Shown: positions 5,094-6,559 of the stretch, piece after piece
Layout: each line of letters opens with the position of its first letter
Numbering within the stretch: the first letter of the stretch is position 1
DNA from: an uncultured Ruminococcus sp.
GTDB taxonomy: Bacteria > Bacillota > Clostridia > UBA1212 > UBA1255
Length of the DNA stretch: 6,559 nucleotides
Direction: 5' to 3'
NCBI GenBank assembly: GCA_902782885.1
Contig: CACZOW010000205.1
Coordinates: forward strand, 1-6,559
Translations under genes and position numbers: made by a program
The notes under the pieces: generated by a model
Seen by the model: only the letters and a program-made list of their open reading frames with translations
What the model was told of the DNA's origin: nothing
Database searches by the model: none

Positions 5094-6559
5094 TCAGGGT
5101 TCGTAATACTGCACGAACAGGTAATTGTCCGGTGAGAATGTGTTGATGTAGATGATAATAAATACCGGTGAGGTGGTGTCCGTTACGATCGTTCCCGGGT
5201 CGATGCTGCCGTCCCCCGTTCCGAGGGATATTGGCGCGCACAGCTGCACCGTCGGATCATCGGCGGAAACTATTACCAAGAAGCCCTCGTCAGCCCCTTC
5301 AAAATAGTACGAGCAGTTGATCGACCAGCTGGTCTGGGTGCCGGAGACCACGGGATCATTGCTGAAATTCGCATATGCGTAGCCGGTGGGACCGCTTTCC
5401 GCCTTCACCAGCGAAACATCCGCCGTGGCCTGCCTGCCGTCTTCCATAAACGTGCGGAAGATGTCGTCATAATGATCGTTGTATTCGTTGTACGCGTTGA
5501 CCAGATCCACCATCGCGTCCAGCGTGTATCCGGCGACAACATACAGCGCCGCGTTGTAATTGCCTTCCGGAAGTTCTTCGCTGCCGTCCTTGTACTGGAA
5601 GTACAGCATGGCTTTGCCGGAAAGCCCGCCGGGCCGGTCGCTTTCGAGACCCGTCAAGCCGGAGACCGCGAGCGTCATCGGTTCGCCGCTGCTGTTTTTA
5701 AGGATCAGCGCCGTCCAGAGCAGCGGTCCTTCCTGGAATTCGCCGTCGTCGTTCATGGGTTCTCTGACAACCCCGGACTTCAGTTCGTAATTGAATTCGG
5801 GATATTTGGAATAACTGGTGTGCCAGTCGGTGTCGTTCAGGGCTTCCTCCATCGTCGCGGGCAGATTCGAATGGTAGTTCAGCTCGAACGCGGGCCGTTC
5901 GTCGCCGGTCAAGGACACCGTAAAGGAATCTGCCGTGACGTCCTCCGACGTGACCGTAATGGTATAGTCGTCCGCGTACATCAGCGTAGAAGCGGAGATC
6001 ATCATTACGTCGTCTTCGAGCACCGTGACCGGAATAGTATACCCGAGGCTGTCTGTTGCCCGGATCTCCACGAAGCTGTGGTCAGAGAGGAAATCGCTGT
6101 TCCACTCGAAATGCACGTTGCCCGAGGCATCCTGCGTCGCGGTGACCGACGTCTGCGTTGCCGTCCCGGCCGAAGCGGCGACCTGATCCAGTGAGACATC
6201 GGTCACGGTCAGCGTATAGTCCGTTCTGGGCGTCAATCCGGTGACCGTCGTTGACGGCGCGGCGGCGGTGAAGTCAATATCCACCGGATCGTCCCCCAAT
6301 TTCAGCCGGAGCTCGTTGCCGTCCGGGTTGTTGACTGAAAGCGTCACACTGATGCTGTCGAATCCCGCGGTCACGTCGGTGAAGCTGACCGTGGCGCCAA
6401 CGCGCCGTCTGGCCGCAAATGAATGCGTAAGCAGCACGGTGCCGTCCCAGTCGACAAATTCCAGCGTATGCGTTTCGCCGGACACCAGGCCGGTGAAGTC
6501 ATGGACGTATGTATTGCCGGTGAAGGCGGTCTCCAGCGCGGTGCCGTCGTAGTTTATCC
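5094..6559 (-). CDS. Large secreted/surface protein with Fn3-like modules, C-terminal part (gene runs off right edge)
   Basis: The frame stays open to the window edge, so the 487 codons seen are only the 3' part. A GTG at 6485 is internal: reading continues upstream through YDGTALETAFTGNTYVHDF with no stop and no ribosome binding site. The first 217 visible residues look like beta-sandwich modules of fibronectin-III type: one incomplete (about 1-54), one at 57-130 with the telling TVTGLTPRTDYTLTVTD (104-120), and one at about 137-217. The last 270 residues form a different domain that I do not recognise, rich in aromatics and acidic residues, beginning near ERPAFELNYHS (220). The only two cysteines seen, Cys415 and Cys440, could form a disulfide. 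There is no LPxTG sorting motif and no C-terminal membrane segment, so anchoring, if any, lies in the unseen N-terminal part. An extracellular location is inferred from composition and modules; function is unknown. Confidence 0.75.
   Translation of the reverse strand, partial: INYDGTALETAFTGNTYVHDFTGLVSGETHTLEFVDWDGTVLLTHSFAARRRVGATVSFTDVTAGFDSISVTLSVNNPDGNELRLKLGDDPVDIDFTAAAPSTTVTGLTPRTDYTLTVTDVSLDQVAASAGTATQTSVTATQDASGNVHFEWNSDFLSDHSFVEIRATDSLGYTIPVTVLEDDVMMISASTLMYADDYTITVTSEDVTADSFTVSLTGDERPAFELNYHSNLPATMEEALNDTDWHTSYSKYPEFNYELKSGVVREPMNDDGEFQEGPLLWTALILKNSSGEPMTLAVSGLTGLESDRPGGLSGKAMLYFQYKDGSEELPEGNYNAALYVVAGYTLDAMVDLVNAYNEYNDHYDDIFRTFMEDGRQATADVSLVKAESGPTGYAYANFSNDPVVSGTQTSWSINCSYYFEGADEGFLVIVSADDPTVQLCAPISLGTGDGSIDPGTIVTDTTSPVFIIIYINTFSPDNYLFVQYYEP

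Noticed and set aside
5472..6194. 240-codon open frame on the plus strand opposite the surface-protein gene
   Set aside because: The minus frame gives Fn3-like strands and stays open to the edge; the plus frame gives an Arg/Val-rich product without motifs.

Overview
The window reads as ordinary chromosomal DNA from a low-to-mid GC Gram-positive bacterium, most likely a member of the Clostridia (Bacillota). The clues are strong GGAGG-type ribosome binding sites, a DegV/FakB fatty-acid-binding protein, a BspA-type leucine-rich-repeat lipoprotein with a Thr/Pro/Gly-rich linker, a PadR-type regulator start, and GC by eye in the mid-50s percent. The genus cannot be fixed from this window.

Everything supported is transcribed leftward (minus strand). 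In transcription order, from the right edge: the 3' part of a large secreted or surface protein with fibronectin-III-like modules (enters from beyond 6559, stops at 5094); an MscS-family mechanosensitive channel (5056-4019); a leucine-rich-repeat lipoprotein (3970-2999); a small SGNH/GDSL hydrolase (2953-2357); a YghO-like GNAT-fold protein (2273-1152); a DegV/FakB protein (1115-213); a strong intrinsic terminator (157-121); and a consensus promoter with the first 13 codons of a PadR-family regulator leaving at the left edge (41-1). Gaps between genes are 36-83 bases, and there is no gene-free stretch above 300 bases.

Transcription units: a promoter with extended -10 lies in the 83-base gap before the GNAT gene, so GNAT-degV is probably a two-gene operon ended by the terminator at 121-157. 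I see no convincing promoter or terminator in the three gaps further right, so surface protein, mscS, LRR lipoprotein and SGNH gene may be read together, but this is inferred only from spacing and strand. The PadR gene starts a new unit with one of the best sigma-A promoters one could draw (TTGACA, 17-base spacer, TGnTATGAT, upstream A-tract).

Several products act at or near the envelope (surface protein, channel, lipoprotein) or on acyl groups (SGNH hydrolase, FakB-type protein, acyltransferase fold), but no known pathway joins them and I do not claim one. I found no mobile element, CRISPR array, RNA gene, toxin-antitoxin pair or defence system, and no convincing undescribed system. The points most worth a second look are the PadR promoter with its ATAC/GTAT half-sites, a possible hairpin over the GNAT ribosome binding site, the replaced histidine in the DegV signature loop, and the unassigned C-terminal domain of the partial surface protein.
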